A stretch of DNA of 64,000 bases from Paucibacter aquatile (GCF_002885975.1 NZ_POSP01000003.1:682001-746000); one strand, 5' to 3'. Positions 1 to 10,232 are shown, counted from the first letter of the stretch. Translations and numbers: made by a program. Notes: generated by a model from the sequence alone, not told the origin.

Positions 1-1018
1 GGCCGAACTCGCTCATCACCACCACCACGCTGTCGCGCCAGCTGTCGCCCAGGCCTTGCGCCAGCGCCTCCAGACCCTGGGCCAGGCTGGCCAGTTTGTT
101 GGCCAGCTGACCCTGGGCCGCGCCCTGGTTGACGTGCGTGTCCCAGCCGCCCACCGAGGTGAAGGCCAGCTGGGTCTTGGGGTCCCGGCGGATCAGCTGC
201 CCCAGGCGCCGTGCATCGGCGGCAAAGCTGCGGGCCGAGGCGGCGCCGCGGTCGGCGCTCTCGGCGCTCGGGGGGTGGGTGGCCGACATCGCCATCACAG
301 GCGTGGCAGACGCGTCTGGCACCGACTCGCTGCCGGCCGCCATGCTGCGCTGCATTTGACCGCGGCCCTCGGCGGTGCTCTGAAAGGTGCGAGCCAGGGC
401 CGGGTCTTCGGCATACAGCCGGGCCAGGCCGGCCTGCATGGCAGGCTGGTCGATGGCCTTGCGATCCAGGGCCCGCGGCCCCAGGCCCAGCGTGGCCACC
501 GGCGCCGGACCGGCCAGGATGCGCGGCGGCGTGGCGCCCATGTTCAGCGCTCGGGTGGGGCCGGCCGAACCCGGCAACTGTGCGACCAGGCGGTTCATCC
601 AGCCATCCGGCGTGCTCTTGCGGCCCGGGGTGCCAGATTCCAGATAGTCCTGTGCATCGAAGTGCGAGCGCGTTGGGTCCGGCGAGCCGCTGGCATGGAC
701 GAAGCCAAGGCTGCCCTCCGACCAGAAGGGCATCAGCGGCGCCAGCGCCGGGTGCAGCCCGAACAGCGAATCCAAGCGGAGCACCCCGCCCTCGGTGCCC
801 GGGCTGCCCAAGGCCAGGCTGGGCCGGGCCGCCGCGTAGGCCGGGTCACCCCATGGCGCGACCACGCTCAGGCCGTCGACGGCGCCACGCAGCAGGATCA
901 CCACCAGCTTGCGGCGGCTGCTGGCGGGCTGGGCCATGGCCCTGGGGCTCAGGCCGGCCAGGCTCAGGCCCGCCAAACCGTGGCGCAGAACAAAGTGACG
1001 TCGACTCAGTTCAGTCAT
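1..1018 (-). CDS. DUF1501 family secreted protein (3' end beyond window)
   Basis: Reading leftward from an ATG at 1018, the protein opens with a twin-arginine-like leader (SRRHFVLRHGLAGLSLAGL), then KLVVILLRGAVDGLSVVAPW, the hallmark N-terminus of DUF1501 proteins. Near the window edge it still reads LGDSWRDSVVVVMSEFG, the conserved C-terminal part, so about 339 codons are present and only a short tail is missing. DUF1501 proteins belong to the alkaline-phosphatase/sulfatase-like superfamily, are exported and have no settled function. It lies 45 bases behind a DUF1800 gene on the same strand, a pairing seen across proteobacteria and planctomycetes, so the two are probably one operon. Confidence 0.9.
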   Translation of the reverse strand, partial: MTELSRRHFVLRHGLAGLSLAGLSPRAMAQPASSRRKLVVILLRGAVDGLSVVAPWGDPAYAAARPSLALGSPGTEGGVLRLDSLFGLHPALAPLMPFWSEGSLGFVHASGSPDPTRSHFDAQDYLESGTPGRKSTPDGWMNRLVAQLPGSAGPTRALNMGATPPRILAGPAPVATLGLGPRALDRKAIDQPAMQAGLARLYAEDPALARTFQSTAEGRGQMQRSMAAGSESVPDASATPVMAMSATHPPSAESADRGAASARSFAADARRLGQLIRRDPKTQLAFTSVGGWDTHVNQGAAQGQLANKLASLAQGLEALAQGLGDSWRDSVVVVMSEFG

Positions 1019-1063
1019 GGTGCGTGCATCCTCTTGCAGCAAAGCGATCCAACGACAGCGCGC

Positions 1064-2674
1064 TCAGCGCCGCATCCATTCAGGGCTGCCCAGCAGCAGG
1101 GCCAGCTGCAGCTCGGCCGGCTCCTGGGCCAACACGCTGCGCGTGTGTTCGCTGAGCAAAGGCGCCAGGGTCTTGAGCAGGCTGCCGCCCTGCCGGGACG
1201 CGCGCTCCACACCGGCTGTGCGCTCGTTCAAACGGCTCAGCCACTGGACCCGCTGGGACAGGGCCTCCGGGTTCATCCAGGCCGAGGCCAGGTTCTTGTA
1301 GCCATCGGGCGTGGCGGCGCCGTACAGCGGCATGCCGCTCTGCGCCAGCGCACCCAGCAGGGGCTGCATGTCCTGGGGCTGGGCGTCGAGCACACGCAGG
1401 CTGGAGAGCAGAAACTGGTAGGGCGTCTTGAACTTGCTGCGCAGATGCTCGCGCTGCCAGAAATGCTCGCTGCCGAGCAAAGTTTGCACCCAAGCCCGCA
1501 GATCACCGCCGCTGGCCAGAAAGCTGCGGCTCAGCTGGGCGACCAGCGCCTCGGGCGGCTCGTCGGCGACAAAGGCCTGGGCCAGCTTGAAGCTCAGATG
1601 GCGGGCGGTGGCCGGGTGGCTGGCCAGCACATCGAGCGCCCATTCGCCCTCGGCCTGACCGCGCGCCGTGACCGGCCGGCCCAGCCACTGCTTGGAGCCG
1701 TTGTCGTGGCGGCGCGGCGCGAACTCGAACAGATCGCCGCTGCCCTGCCGCCCCAGCGCCCCCCGCACGTCCACCGTCCAGCCGGTCAGCATGCGGGCCA
1801 GCTCGGTGACATCCGCCTGGCTGTAGCCACCGTCCACGCCCAGGGTGTGCAGCTCCATCAGCTCGCGGGCGTAGTTTTCATTGAGGCCGCGCGGCCGCGC
1901 CACTTGTTCGTCACCCAGACGAGCGGGCGGGCGGAAACCCGGCGCCACGCTCTGGGCGTTGTCCAGATAGAACAGCATGGCCGGGTGCTTGGCCGTGGCG
2001 CCCAGCATCTGGCGGAAGCGCCCCCAGATATGGGGCCGAATCGCCTCGCGCTCGTAGCTGCCGACCAGGGCGGCCACCGGCCCCTTGCCGGCGAAGACAT
2101 TGAAGTGGTTGAACCAGAACTCCAGCAGCTGCTCCTCCAGCTGGGCCGAGCTGTGCAGGGCGCGCAGCAGGCGTTGCTCGGCCGCCTGAGCCAGGATGGG
2201 GCGCACCAGCTCGCGGCGGGCCTCCTGGGCACTCACCACACCTGCCGCGCCATTCGACGCACCATTCTCTGCACCCTTCGCCGCCGCTTCGCCGGCCTTG
2301 TCCAGGCGCGCCAGGCGGCGCGCCTCCTGGTACCGGCCCAGCAGGGCAGCCTGGCTGAGCGACACCGTATCCAACCCCTGCAGCCGAGCCTGCACCGACT
2401 CAGGCAAGACCTGCCCCCCTGCGCTGCCGCGCAGCTGCGCGGCCAGGAACTGCTCGAGCCAGGCCTCAGGCCCCAGGCGCTGCAACGCCGCCAGATCGGC
2501 TGGCCGCGGCCCGTAGCTCAGGCGGCACAGCGCGTGGACGGCCCGCTCCTGAGCCGTCAGGGGCTGCGCCAGCGGCTCGGACGGGCGGGCTTGTGCGAAC
2601 ACCGACCGCCATGTACCCGCCCAGGCGGCCAGGCCGCCCCAGGCCGCTGCTTGCAATCCAGATCGTCGAGACAT
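1064..2674 (-). CDS. DUF1800 family secreted protein
   Basis: The start chosen is the ATG at 2674, giving 536 residues that begin with a Tat-like signal (MSRRSGLQAAAWGGLAAW, then an AQA-type cleavage region). An ATG at 2692 is an alternative. The body shows DUF1800 landmarks: HALCRLSYGPRPADL near the N-terminus, LLEFWFNHFNVFAGKG, ENYARELMELHTLGVDGGYSQ and LARMLTGWTVD. The function of this exported family is unknown; it nearly always accompanies DUF1501, as here. It is divergent from the DUF885 gene, with about 170 bases between starts. Confidence 0.92.
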   Translation of the reverse strand: MSRRSGLQAAAWGGLAAWAGTWRSVFAQARPSEPLAQPLTAQERAVHALCRLSYGPRPADLAALQRLGPEAWLEQFLAAQLRGSAGGQVLPESVQARLQGLDTVSLSQAALLGRYQEARRLARLDKAGEAAAKGAENGASNGAAGVVSAQEARRELVRPILAQAAEQRLLRALHSSAQLEEQLLEFWFNHFNVFAGKGPVAALVGSYEREAIRPHIWGRFRQMLGATAKHPAMLFYLDNAQSVAPGFRPPARLGDEQVARPRGLNENYARELMELHTLGVDGGYSQADVTELARMLTGWTVDVRGALGRQGSGDLFEFAPRRHDNGSKQWLGRPVTARGQAEGEWALDVLASHPATARHLSFKLAQAFVADEPPEALVAQLSRSFLASGGDLRAWVQTLLGSEHFWQREHLRSKFKTPYQFLLSSLRVLDAQPQDMQPLLGALAQSGMPLYGAATPDGYKNLASAWMNPEALSQRVQWLSRLNERTAGVERASRQGGSLLKTLAPLLSEHTRSVLAQEPAELQLALLLGSPEWMRR

Positions 2675-2847
2675 CAACACGGCACGCTCCATCGGCCCAG
2701 ACCCAGGCCCGGCCGCCATCATCTGGCACGTGAGGCTGCGCCAGCGTGTCTGATTTGCAAAGATGTGCAAGCGAATGGCGCCGGCTTGGGCCTGCGCCCA
2801 CTGGCATAGGATGAGCCACCGCGATTCAGGCCCCGCCGCCCGCTGCC

Positions 2848-4605
2848 ATGTTCGAACCTGCTGCCCCAACCGTCGTCCCCACGCCCAGCCCAACCCAGCG
2901 CCTGCACGCCTTGTTCGAGGCCTGCTGGGAACGCGAGCTGGCCGAGAACCCGCTGCAGGCCAGCTATATCGGCGACCCGCGTTTCAATGCGCTCTGGCCC
3001 GATCTGTCCGAGGAGGCGCAGGCGCGCAGCGAGGCCGCCAACCGCGCGGCCCTGGCCGAGCTCGAGGCCATAGCGGCGGCCGGCCTGCCCGAGAGCGAGC
3101 GGCTCAATGCGGAGCTGTTCCGCCACGAGTTGCGCACCCGGCTCGATGTCCTGCCCTTCCATCCGCTCGCCTGGGCGATCTCCGCGCGCGAGGGCCCGCA
3201 GGCCCTCAACGAAGTGGCCGAGCTGATGCCGCTGGACATAGCGGCCGACTTCGAGGTTTGGCTGCAGCGCCTGCGCGGCCTGCCCAACTACCTGCAGCAG
3301 TACGGCGAGTTGCTGGAGCGCGCCGCCGCCAGCGGCCGCACCCAGCCGCGCATCTTGATGGAACGCGTGCTGCCTCAGCTGGACGGCCAGTGCGTCAGCG
3401 AACCCGAGCTGAGCCCCTTCTTCAGCGCCTTCCGCCAACTGCCGGCGCGCATCGCGCCCGAGGAGGCCGAGGCCCTGCAGGCAGAAGCGCGCCAGGTGAT
3501 CGCCGAAGCCGTGCTGCCGGCCTACCAGCACTTTCGCCGCCTGTTCGCCGAGCGCTATCTGCCGGCCTGCCGCGAGAGCGTGGGCATCTGGGACAGCCCG
3601 GACGGCAAGGCCTACTACGCCAACCGCATCGCCTTCCACACCAGCACCACGCTCAGCGCCGAGGACATCCACGCCATCGGCCTGGCCGAGGTGGGCCGCA
3701 TCCAGGCCGAGATGCAGGCGGTGATGGACGAGCTGGGTTTCGAAGGCAGCCAGCCCGAGTTCTTCGAGCAGCTGCGCAGCGACCCGCGCCACTACTGCGG
3801 CAGCGAAGACGAGCTCTTCTGCGCCTATGTGATGGCGGCCAAAAAGATCGAGCCCGAGCTGCCCAAGCTCTTCGGCCGGCTGCCACGCATGCCTTACGGT
3901 GTGCGGCCGATTCCCATGAGCAGCGCTCCCAACACCACGGCGGCCTACTACAGCGCCCCGTCCGATGACGGCCGCCGCGCCGGTTACTACTACGTCAACC
4001 TCTACCGGCCGGAGATGCGGCCCAAGTTCGAGATCGAGGTGCTGACCAGCCACGAGGCCATGCCCGGCCATCACCTGCAACTGGCCCTGGCTCAGGAGCT
4101 GGGCGAGCTGCCCAAGTTCCGCCGCTTTGCCGGCTACAACGCCTACCTGGAGGGCTGGGCGCTCTACAGCGAGCGCCTGGGCTATGAGCTGGGGCTCTAC
4201 CAAGACCCCTACTCGCGCTTCGGCCAGCTCAGCTACGACATGTGGCGCGCCGTGCGCCTGGTGCTGGACACCGGCCTGCATGCCATGGGCTGGAGCCGCG
4301 AGCAGGCGATCGACTACTTCCGCGCCCAAGCCCCCAAGAGCGAGCTGGACATCGTCAACGAGGTAGACCGCTACATCGGCTGGCCCGGCCAGGCCCTGTC
4401 CTACAAGATCGGCCAGCTGCACATGCTGGCCCTGCGGGCGCGGGCCGAGCGGGCCTTGGGCGAAGGCTTCGATCTGCGTGCCTTCCACGACATGCTGCTG
4501 GACAGCGGCGCCCTGCCCCTGGATCTGCTGGAGCGCAAGGTCAGCGACTGGCTGGCCGGCCTGCAGTTTTCCAGCGAAACGCCGAAAACCCTGAAGTCCG
4601 TCTGA
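2848..4605 (+). CDS. DUF885 family putative zinc metallopeptidase
   Basis: The 585-residue protein has the full DUF885 length. The core motif HEAMPGHHLQLALAQE supplies an HExxxGHH-type metal site, followed by YLEGWALYSERLGYELGLY, where the Glu residues are candidate third ligands, and QLSYDMWRAVRLVLDTGLH. Family members are uncharacterised or annotated as predicted metallopeptidases. No convincing signal peptide is seen, so the protein is probably cytoplasmic. It is divergent from the DUF1800 gene and followed after about 120 bases by gdhB, which has its own ribosome site. The substrate is unknown. Confidence 0.88.
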   Translation: MFEPAAPTVVPTPSPTQRLHALFEACWERELAENPLQASYIGDPRFNALWPDLSEEAQARSEAANRAALAELEAIAAAGLPESERLNAELFRHELRTRLDVLPFHPLAWAISAREGPQALNEVAELMPLDIAADFEVWLQRLRGLPNYLQQYGELLERAAASGRTQPRILMERVLPQLDGQCVSEPELSPFFSAFRQLPARIAPEEAEALQAEARQVIAEAVLPAYQHFRRLFAERYLPACRESVGIWDSPDGKAYYANRIAFHTSTTLSAEDIHAIGLAEVGRIQAEMQAVMDELGFEGSQPEFFEQLRSDPRHYCGSEDELFCAYVMAAKKIEPELPKLFGRLPRMPYGVRPIPMSSAPNTTAAYYSAPSDDGRRAGYYYVNLYRPEMRPKFEIEVLTSHEAMPGHHLQLALAQELGELPKFRRFAGYNAYLEGWALYSERLGYELGLYQDPYSRFGQLSYDMWRAVRLVLDTGLHAMGWSREQAIDYFRAQAPKSELDIVNEVDRYIGWPGQALSYKIGQLHMLALRARAERALGEGFDLRAFHDMLLDSGALPLDLLERKVSDWLAGLQFSSETPKTLKSV

Positions 4606-4724
4606 GCCGGCAAGGCCTGACCCTGCGTCTTCTCAAACCGAGAAGCCTCGCTTGCTGGTTAAATGGCTGTCGCAATGCCCGGGCACACTGGACACACAAG
4701 CATCCTTCCAAGGAGACAAGAGCA

Positions 4725-7700
4725 ATGACCGACCCCCAAGAAGCGCTGCAAAGCGAACGCATCGACACCGTGCTGGCCCTGGCCGCCAGCCGCCCGCTGG
4801 CCGCCGAGCACAAGGGCTTGATCGAGAGCTTTGGCCGCGAGTATTTCGCCCGCCTCGACCCGGAAGACCTGCTGGCCCGCACGCCCGAGGATTTGCTCGG
4901 CGCCCTGCTTTCGCATCTGCAGTTCGGCGCCAAGCGCCTGCCCGGTCAGACCCTGGTGCGGGTGCAGAGCCCGGCAGTCGCCGAGCATGGCTGGGCCTCG
5001 CGCCACTCGGTCATCGACATCGTCAATGACGACATGCCCTTTCTGGTCGACACCACGACCATGGAGATCAATCGGCAAGGCCTGACCCTGCACCTGATCA
5101 TCCACCCGATTTTTGCCGTCGAGCGCGATGCAGCCGGCCAGCTCAAGGCCATCGGGCCGCGCCGCGAAGGCGCCGAGGCCAGCGGCCAGCGCGAATCCTG
5201 GATGCATATCGAGGTGGACCGCATCATCGACGCCCAGCAGCGCCAGGAGCTGGTCGCCGGCATTGAGCGCGTGCTGGCCGATGTGCGCACCGCCGTCGAG
5301 GACTGGAAGCCCATGGTCGGCCGCCTGCGCCAGGTGATCGATGAGCTGAACCAGGCCCCGGCCAGTCTGCGCGCCGCCCACATCAAGGAAAGCGTGGCTT
5401 TTCTGGAATGGCTGGCCGATGACCACATCACCCTGCTGGGCTACCGCTGCCACGACCTGGTCTTCGACCAGGATGGCAAGGAAGCCCTGAGCCTGCAGCC
5501 CGGCAGTGGCCTGGGCCTGCTGCGAGAAACCGAGCAAGAGAAACTCTCGACCGGCTACTCCCTGCTGCCGGCCAATGCCCGCGCCATGGCGCGGGCGCCC
5601 GAACCGACCGTGATGGTCACCAAGGCCAACACCCGCTCCACCGTGCACCGCGCCGGCTACACCGATTACGTCGGCATCAAGCGCTACAACGCGGCCGGCG
5701 AGGTGATCGGCGAGCACCGCTTCATCGGCCTCTTCACCTCCACCGCCTACAGCGCCCGCGTCTCCGAGACGCCCATCCTGCGCAGCCGCGTCGGCGCCAT
5801 CACCACGCGCGCCGGCCTGCCGCCGGGCGGCCATCTGGCCAAGGCCTTGCAGCACATCCTGGAGACCTACCCGCGCGACGACCTCTACCAGATCTCGGAC
5901 GACGAGCTCTACGAAACCGCCCTGGGCATCCTGGCCCTGGGCGAGCGCCAGCGCCTGCGCCTGTTCGTCTGCCGCGATCCTTTCGAGCGCTTCTTCAGCT
6001 GCCTGGTCTATGTGCCACGCGAGGCCTACTCGACCGATATGCGCATCAAGTTCCAGCGCATCCTGATGCAGGTCTTCAGCGGCACCAGTGCCGAGTTCGA
6101 TGTGCAGCTCAGCGATGCCGTGCTGGCCCGCATCCACTTCACCGTGCGCACCACGCCTGGGCAAGTGCCGCTGTACGAGCGCCGTGACATCGAGGCCAAG
6201 CTGACCGCCGCCGCCCGCCGCTGGGACGACGACCTGCGCGACGCCCTGATCGATGCCGAGGGCGAGGCCCGTGGCCTGGAACTGTTCAAGCGCTGGGGCG
6301 CCGGCTTCCCGGCCGGCTACCGCGAGCGCGTCAGCGCCCGCGCCGCCGTGCCCGATGTGCTGAAGATCGCCGGCCTGAACGGCGACAACCCGCTGGCCCT
6401 GGCCCTCTACCGCCCCTTGGGCGGCGAGGCGGGCAGCCTGGGCTTCAAGGTCTATCGCCGCGGCGCCTCGGTGGTGCTGTCCGACAGCCTGCCCATGCTG
6501 GAGCACATGGGCGTGCGCGTGCTCGGCGAGTACAACCACCGCATCCTCGACGCCGCTGGTGCCGATGCCGCGGACGGCAGCGACAGCGTGTCCCTGCACG
6601 ATTTCCAGCTGCAGGCCGCCGTGTCCGACGAGATCGAGCCCGAGGCCTTGTCCAAGCTGTTCGAGGACACCTTCGCCCGGGTCTTCCGCGGCGAGGTCGA
6701 GAACGACGATTTCAACCGTCTGGTGCTGCGCGCGGGCCTAGCCAGCGACGAGATCGTGGTGCTGCGCGCCTACGCCAAATACCTGCGCCAGATCGGCTTT
6801 GCGCTCTCGCAGGCCAGCATCGAGGCCACGCTGGCGGCGCACCCGCGCATCGCCCGCATGCTGGTGGGCCTGTTCAAGCTGCGCTTCGACCCCGAGGCCC
6901 ATGACGCCGCTGGCGCCACCGCCCAGGTCAACGCCATCGAGAAGGCGCTGGAGAAGGTCTCCAATCTGCAGGAAGACCGGGTGCTGCGCCAGCTGCTGGC
7001 CCTGATCCTGGCCACGCTGCGCACCAATTTCTGGCGCACCGGCATCGGCCACTCGGGCGCGCCGGGCGCACGCCGCAGTTTCGTCAGCTTCAAGCTGGAC
7101 TCGGCCAAGGTGCCGGGCCTGCCCGAGCCGCGGCCGCTGTACGAGATCTTTGCCTACTCGCCGCGCTTCGAAGGCATTCACCTGCGCGGCGGCAAGGTCG
7201 CCCGTGGCGGCCTGCGCTGGTCTGATCGACCGGAAGACTTCCGCACCGAAGTGCTGGGCCTGGTCAAGGCGCAGATGGTCAAGAACACCGTCATCGTGCC
7301 GGTGGGCAGCAAGGGCGGCTTTGTGCTGAAAAAGGCGCCACCGTCCAGCGAGCGCGAGGCCTTCATGAAGGAAGGCGTGGCCTGCTACCAGGACTATCTG
7401 CGCGCCCTGCTCGACCTGACCGACAACTACGCGGGGGGTCAGGTCGTGCCACCGCCCCAGGTGCTGCGCATGGACGAGGACGACCCCTACCTCGTGGTTG
7501 CCGCCGACAAGGGCACGGCCACTTTCTCCGACTACGCCAACGCGGTCAGCGCCGAATACGGCCACTGGCTGGGCGACGCTTTTGCCTCGGGCGGCTCGAT
7601 CGGCTATGACCACAAGGCCATGGGCATCACCGCCCGCGGCGCCTGGGAGTCGGTCAAACGCCATTTCCGCGAGATGGGCCTGGACACACAGAGCCAGGAG

Positions 7701-9560
7701 TTCACCGTGGTCGGCGTGGGCGATATGTCGGGCGATGTGTTCGGCAACGGCATGCTGCTGTCGCCGCACATCCGCCTGGTGGCCGCCTTTGACCACCGCC
7801 ATGTCTTCATCGACCCGAATCCCGATGCGGCCAAGAGCTTTGCCGAGCGCGACCGGCTGTTCAAGCTGCCGCGCTCCAGCTGGGCCGACTACGACGCCAG
7901 CCTGATCTCGGACGGTGGCGGGGTCTGGGCACGCTCGGAAAAGTCGATCCCGATCTCGCCGCAGGCGCGCGCCGTGCTGGGCATCGAGGCCGAGCGCTTG
8001 GCGCCAACCGAGCTGCTCAGCGCCATCCTCAAGGCGCCCGTGGACCTGCTCTACAACGGCGGCATCGGCACCTACATCAAGAGCAGCGGCGAAAGCCATG
8101 CCGATGTCGGCGACCGGGCCAACGATGCCTTGCGCATCAACGGCGCCGACTTGCGCTGCAAGGTGGTGGCCGAAGGTGGCAATCTGGGCTGCACCCAACG
8201 CGGCCGGGTCGAGGCGGCGCTGCATGGCGTGCGCATCAACACCGACGCGATCGACAACTCGGCCGGCGTGGACACCTCAGACCATGAGGTCAACATCAAG
8301 ATCTTGCTGGGTCTGGCCACCGGCGACGGCGAGATGACGGCCAAGCAGCGCAATGCCCTGCTGCCGCAGATGACGGACGATGTCGCCGCCCTGGTGCTGC
8401 GTGACAACTACTTCCAGACCCAGGCCCTGTCGATTGCCCGACGCCAAGGCGTCAGCCTGATCGACTCGCAGGCGCGCTTCATCCGCTTCCTAGAGCGCAA
8501 TGGTCAGCTCAACCGCGCCATCGAGTTCCTGCCCACCGACGATGAGATCAAGGAACGCAAAGCCCGTGGCGTGGGCCTGACCAGCCCCGAGTTGGCCGTG
8601 CTGCTGGCCTACAGCAAGATGTGGCTGTCCGATCAGCTGATGAGTTCGGACCTGCCCGAGGACGCCTGGATCGGCACTGCTCTGGCGCGCTATTTCCCGC
8701 CCCTGCTGCGCGAGAAGTTCGCGGCCCTGATTCCGCGCCACCCGCTCAAGCGCGAAATCATCGTCACCCATGTGCTGAACAGCATGCTCAACCGCGTGGG
8801 CGCGACCTTTGTGCACCGCCTGAGCGAATCGACCGGCGCCAAGCCGGCGCAGATCGTGCGCGCCTACCTGGCCACCCGCGAGGTCTTCGGCTTTGTGCCC
8901 CTGTGGCTGCAGATCGAGGCTCTGGACAACAAGGTGCCCGATGAGGTGCAGGCCGAGCTGATCAACGAGCTGGGCCGCCTGGGCAGCCATGCCACCACCT
9001 GGTTCCTGCGCTCACGCCGCCTGGCCGAGCCCATGGAGCAGGTGTTCCAGCGCTTCACGCCGGCGGTGGATGCCTTGCGTGCCCGCGTGCAAGCCCAGGC
9101 CCTGCAATCGCCACGCGCCGAAGCCTGGGTGGCCGCCGGTGTGCCGAGCGAGTTGGCGCAGGCCGTGATCACGGCCGAGGCCTTGTTCGCCGCCCTGGAC
9201 ATTGCCGAGATTGCCGACGCAACGCAACAGCCCCTGGGCGAAGTGGCCGATGTGCATGCCAGCCTGGGCGAACGCCTGGGCCTGGCCCGCCTGCGCCAGC
9301 AGATCGACGCCCTGCCGACCGACAGCTACTGGCAGACGCAAGCCAAGGCCGCGCTGGGCGACGATCTGGCCGGCCTGCAACGCCAGATCGCCCACGATGT
9401 ACTGAGCCATGCCGGCGAGCAAAAGCTGAGCGCCTGGGAGCAAAGCAACCAGGCCGCGCTGGAACGCGCCCAACGCCTGCTGGCCGAACTCAGCGAGGCC
9501 AAGGGCGTGGACCTGGCCATGCTGTCGGTCGCCCTGCGAGAACTGCGCAACCTGGCCTGA
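4725..9560 (+). CDS. gdhB: NAD-specific glutamate dehydrogenase, large (GDH-180 type)
   Basis: The ATG at 4725 follows a good ribosome site (AAGGAG at 4709-4714) and gives 1611 residues, the usual size of the ~180 kDa class. The reading frame stays open upstream, but that part overlaps the DUF885 gene in another frame. The N-terminal half is the regulatory ACT-like region (MEINRQGLTLHLIIHPIF; SWMHIEVDRI). The catalytic domain starts near residue 800, with GLRWSDRPEDFRTEVLGLVK and VPVGSKGGF carrying the substrate lysines. VVAEGGNLGCTQRGRVEAA is in the nucleotide-binding fold. It oxidises glutamate to 2-oxoglutarate and ammonia with NAD, a catabolic step. In pseudomonads the homologue belongs to arginine use, so it suits the locus at 44-60 kb. 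Confidence 0.96.
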   Translation: MTDPQEALQSERIDTVLALAASRPLAAEHKGLIESFGREYFARLDPEDLLARTPEDLLGALLSHLQFGAKRLPGQTLVRVQSPAVAEHGWASRHSVIDIVNDDMPFLVDTTTMEINRQGLTLHLIIHPIFAVERDAAGQLKAIGPRREGAEASGQRESWMHIEVDRIIDAQQRQELVAGIERVLADVRTAVEDWKPMVGRLRQVIDELNQAPASLRAAHIKESVAFLEWLADDHITLLGYRCHDLVFDQDGKEALSLQPGSGLGLLRETEQEKLSTGYSLLPANARAMARAPEPTVMVTKANTRSTVHRAGYTDYVGIKRYNAAGEVIGEHRFIGLFTSTAYSARVSETPILRSRVGAITTRAGLPPGGHLAKALQHILETYPRDDLYQISDDELYETALGILALGERQRLRLFVCRDPFERFFSCLVYVPREAYSTDMRIKFQRILMQVFSGTSAEFDVQLSDAVLARIHFTVRTTPGQVPLYERRDIEAKLTAAARRWDDDLRDALIDAEGEARGLELFKRWGAGFPAGYRERVSARAAVPDVLKIAGLNGDNPLALALYRPLGGEAGSLGFKVYRRGASVVLSDSLPMLEHMGVRVLGEYNHRILDAAGADAADGSDSVSLHDFQLQAAVSDEIEPEALSKLFEDTFARVFRGEVENDDFNRLVLRAGLASDEIVVLRAYAKYLRQIGFALSQASIEATLAAHPRIARMLVGLFKLRFDPEAHDAAGATAQVNAIEKALEKVSNLQEDRVLRQLLALILATLRTNFWRTGIGHSGAPGARRSFVSFKLDSAKVPGLPEPRPLYEIFAYSPRFEGIHLRGGKVARGGLRWSDRPEDFRTEVLGLVKAQMVKNTVIVPVGSKGGFVLKKAPPSSEREAFMKEGVACYQDYLRALLDLTDNYAGGQVVPPPQVLRMDEDDPYLVVAADKGTATFSDYANAVSAEYGHWLGDAFASGGSIGYDHKAMGITARGAWESVKRHFREMGLDTQSQEFTVVGVGDMSGDVFGNGMLLSPHIRLVAAFDHRHVFIDPNPDAAKSFAERDRLFKLPRSSWADYDASLISDGGGVWARSEKSIPISPQARAVLGIEAERLAPTELLSAILKAPVDLLYNGGIGTYIKSSGESHADVGDRANDALRINGADLRCKVVAEGGNLGCTQRGRVEAALHGVRINTDAIDNSAGVDTSDHEVNIKILLGLATGDGEMTAKQRNALLPQMTDDVAALVLRDNYFQTQALSIARRQGVSLIDSQARFIRFLERNGQLNRAIEFLPTDDEIKERKARGVGLTSPELAVLLAYSKMWLSDQLMSSDLPEDAWIGTALARYFPPLLREKFAALIPRHPLKREIIVTHVLNSMLNRVGATFVHRLSESTGAKPAQIVRAYLATREVFGFVPLWLQIEALDNKVPDEVQAELINELGRLGSHATTWFLRSRRLAEPMEQVFQRFTPAVDALRARVQAQALQSPRAEAWVAAGVPSELAQAVITAEALFAALDIAEIADATQQPLGEVADVHASLGERLGLARLRQQIDALPTDSYWQTQAKAALGDDLAGLQRQIAHDVLSHAGEQKLSAWEQSNQAALERAQRLLAELSEAKGVDLAMLSVALRELRNLA

Positions 9561-9585
9561 GCTTTCTTGCGGCCATGACAAAGCC

Positions 9586-9617
9586 CCGCCCGGGCAAGCA
9601 GCCTGGGCGGAGTTTGT
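9586..9617 (+). terminator. Rho-independent terminator behind gdhB
   Basis: A 10-bp stem (CCGCCCGGGC / GCCTGGGCGG, one G-T wobble) with loop AAGCA at 9586-9610 is followed by AGTTTGTTTC. It begins 26 bases after the gdhB stop codon. Confidence 0.75.
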
Positions 9618-9699
9618 TTCTGTACCGTCAGGTTGGATCGACGGGCCGTTTTGCTCGCTGCACAGAGCAGCCACTCGGTGTTCTCGTGAGGCCCTGCAG

Positions 9700-10232
9700 C
9701 CCGTGCCGCTGCCGGGCTCATGGTTCCGGGGTCGGCCCTGGCGGGCCGACTTCCCTGCGCTGCTCGCGCCTCGGGGCTGGCGCATAACTCACTTCGCTCC
9801 CTGCGTTCGCTTCGTTCAGACAGAAGCGCCAAGTCAGAACTTGAAGCGCGCGTACCCGCGCGCGCCCCGAGGCGCTGTGCTGCTCGGCCCGGCACAAATC
9901 GCCCGGCAGCGGCACGGGCTGCAGGGCGCTTGCATCGCGGTCGATCTGCCCCTTCCACGGTGGAGGACACCACTTCCGGAGGTGGCTCGGCTCGCCGACG
10001 GGCGATTTGTGCGCGGCCGAGGGCGCAGCGGAGCGGCTCAGGCGCGCGCCGAAGCTTGCTTCAAGCGCGCTTCAAGCTCTGACTCGGCGCCACTGTTTGA
10101 CCACAGTGAGCGCAGCGAACGGAGGGAGTTTGGCGCCGCTGAGCCGCGGAGTGAGCACCGAGGGGAGTCGGCTCAAAGAGCCGACCCGCGAACCATGAGC
10201 CCGGCGGCGGGCCGGGCCACCGCAGCGAGAAA
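9700..10232. repeat. Large imperfect palindrome made of two inverted ~165 bp repeats
   Basis: The reverse complement of about 9700-9865 aligns with about 10065-10232 over nearly its whole length. Shared words are CGCGCTTCAAG, TCTGACT, GAGCGCAGCGAA-like stretches, a short GTCGG...CCGAC hairpin, and AACCATGAGCCCGGC. Inside these arms a second inverted pair is ACAAATCGCCCG (9894-9905) against CGGGCGATTTGT (near 10000-10011). The centre holds a small hairpin around CCACGGTGGAGG. Frames across it are low-complexity and look non-coding. The IS1182-type element starts 34 bases beyond its right end. No gene is called between 9561 and 10266. Confidence 0.75.

Noticed and set aside
56..2809. 917-codon open frame on the plus strand
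   Set aside because: It is antisense to the DUF1501 and DUF1800 genes, rich in Arg/Gln/Ala/Gly, and has no recognisable domain. Such frames arise from GC-rich third positions.
2719..4488. 589-codon minus-strand frame opposite the DUF885 gene
   Set aside because: Shadow of the real gene, with composition bias and no motifs.
4242..4724. In-frame extension upstream of gdhB
   Set aside because: It overlaps the DUF885 gene in another frame, and a good ribosome site precedes the ATG at 4725.
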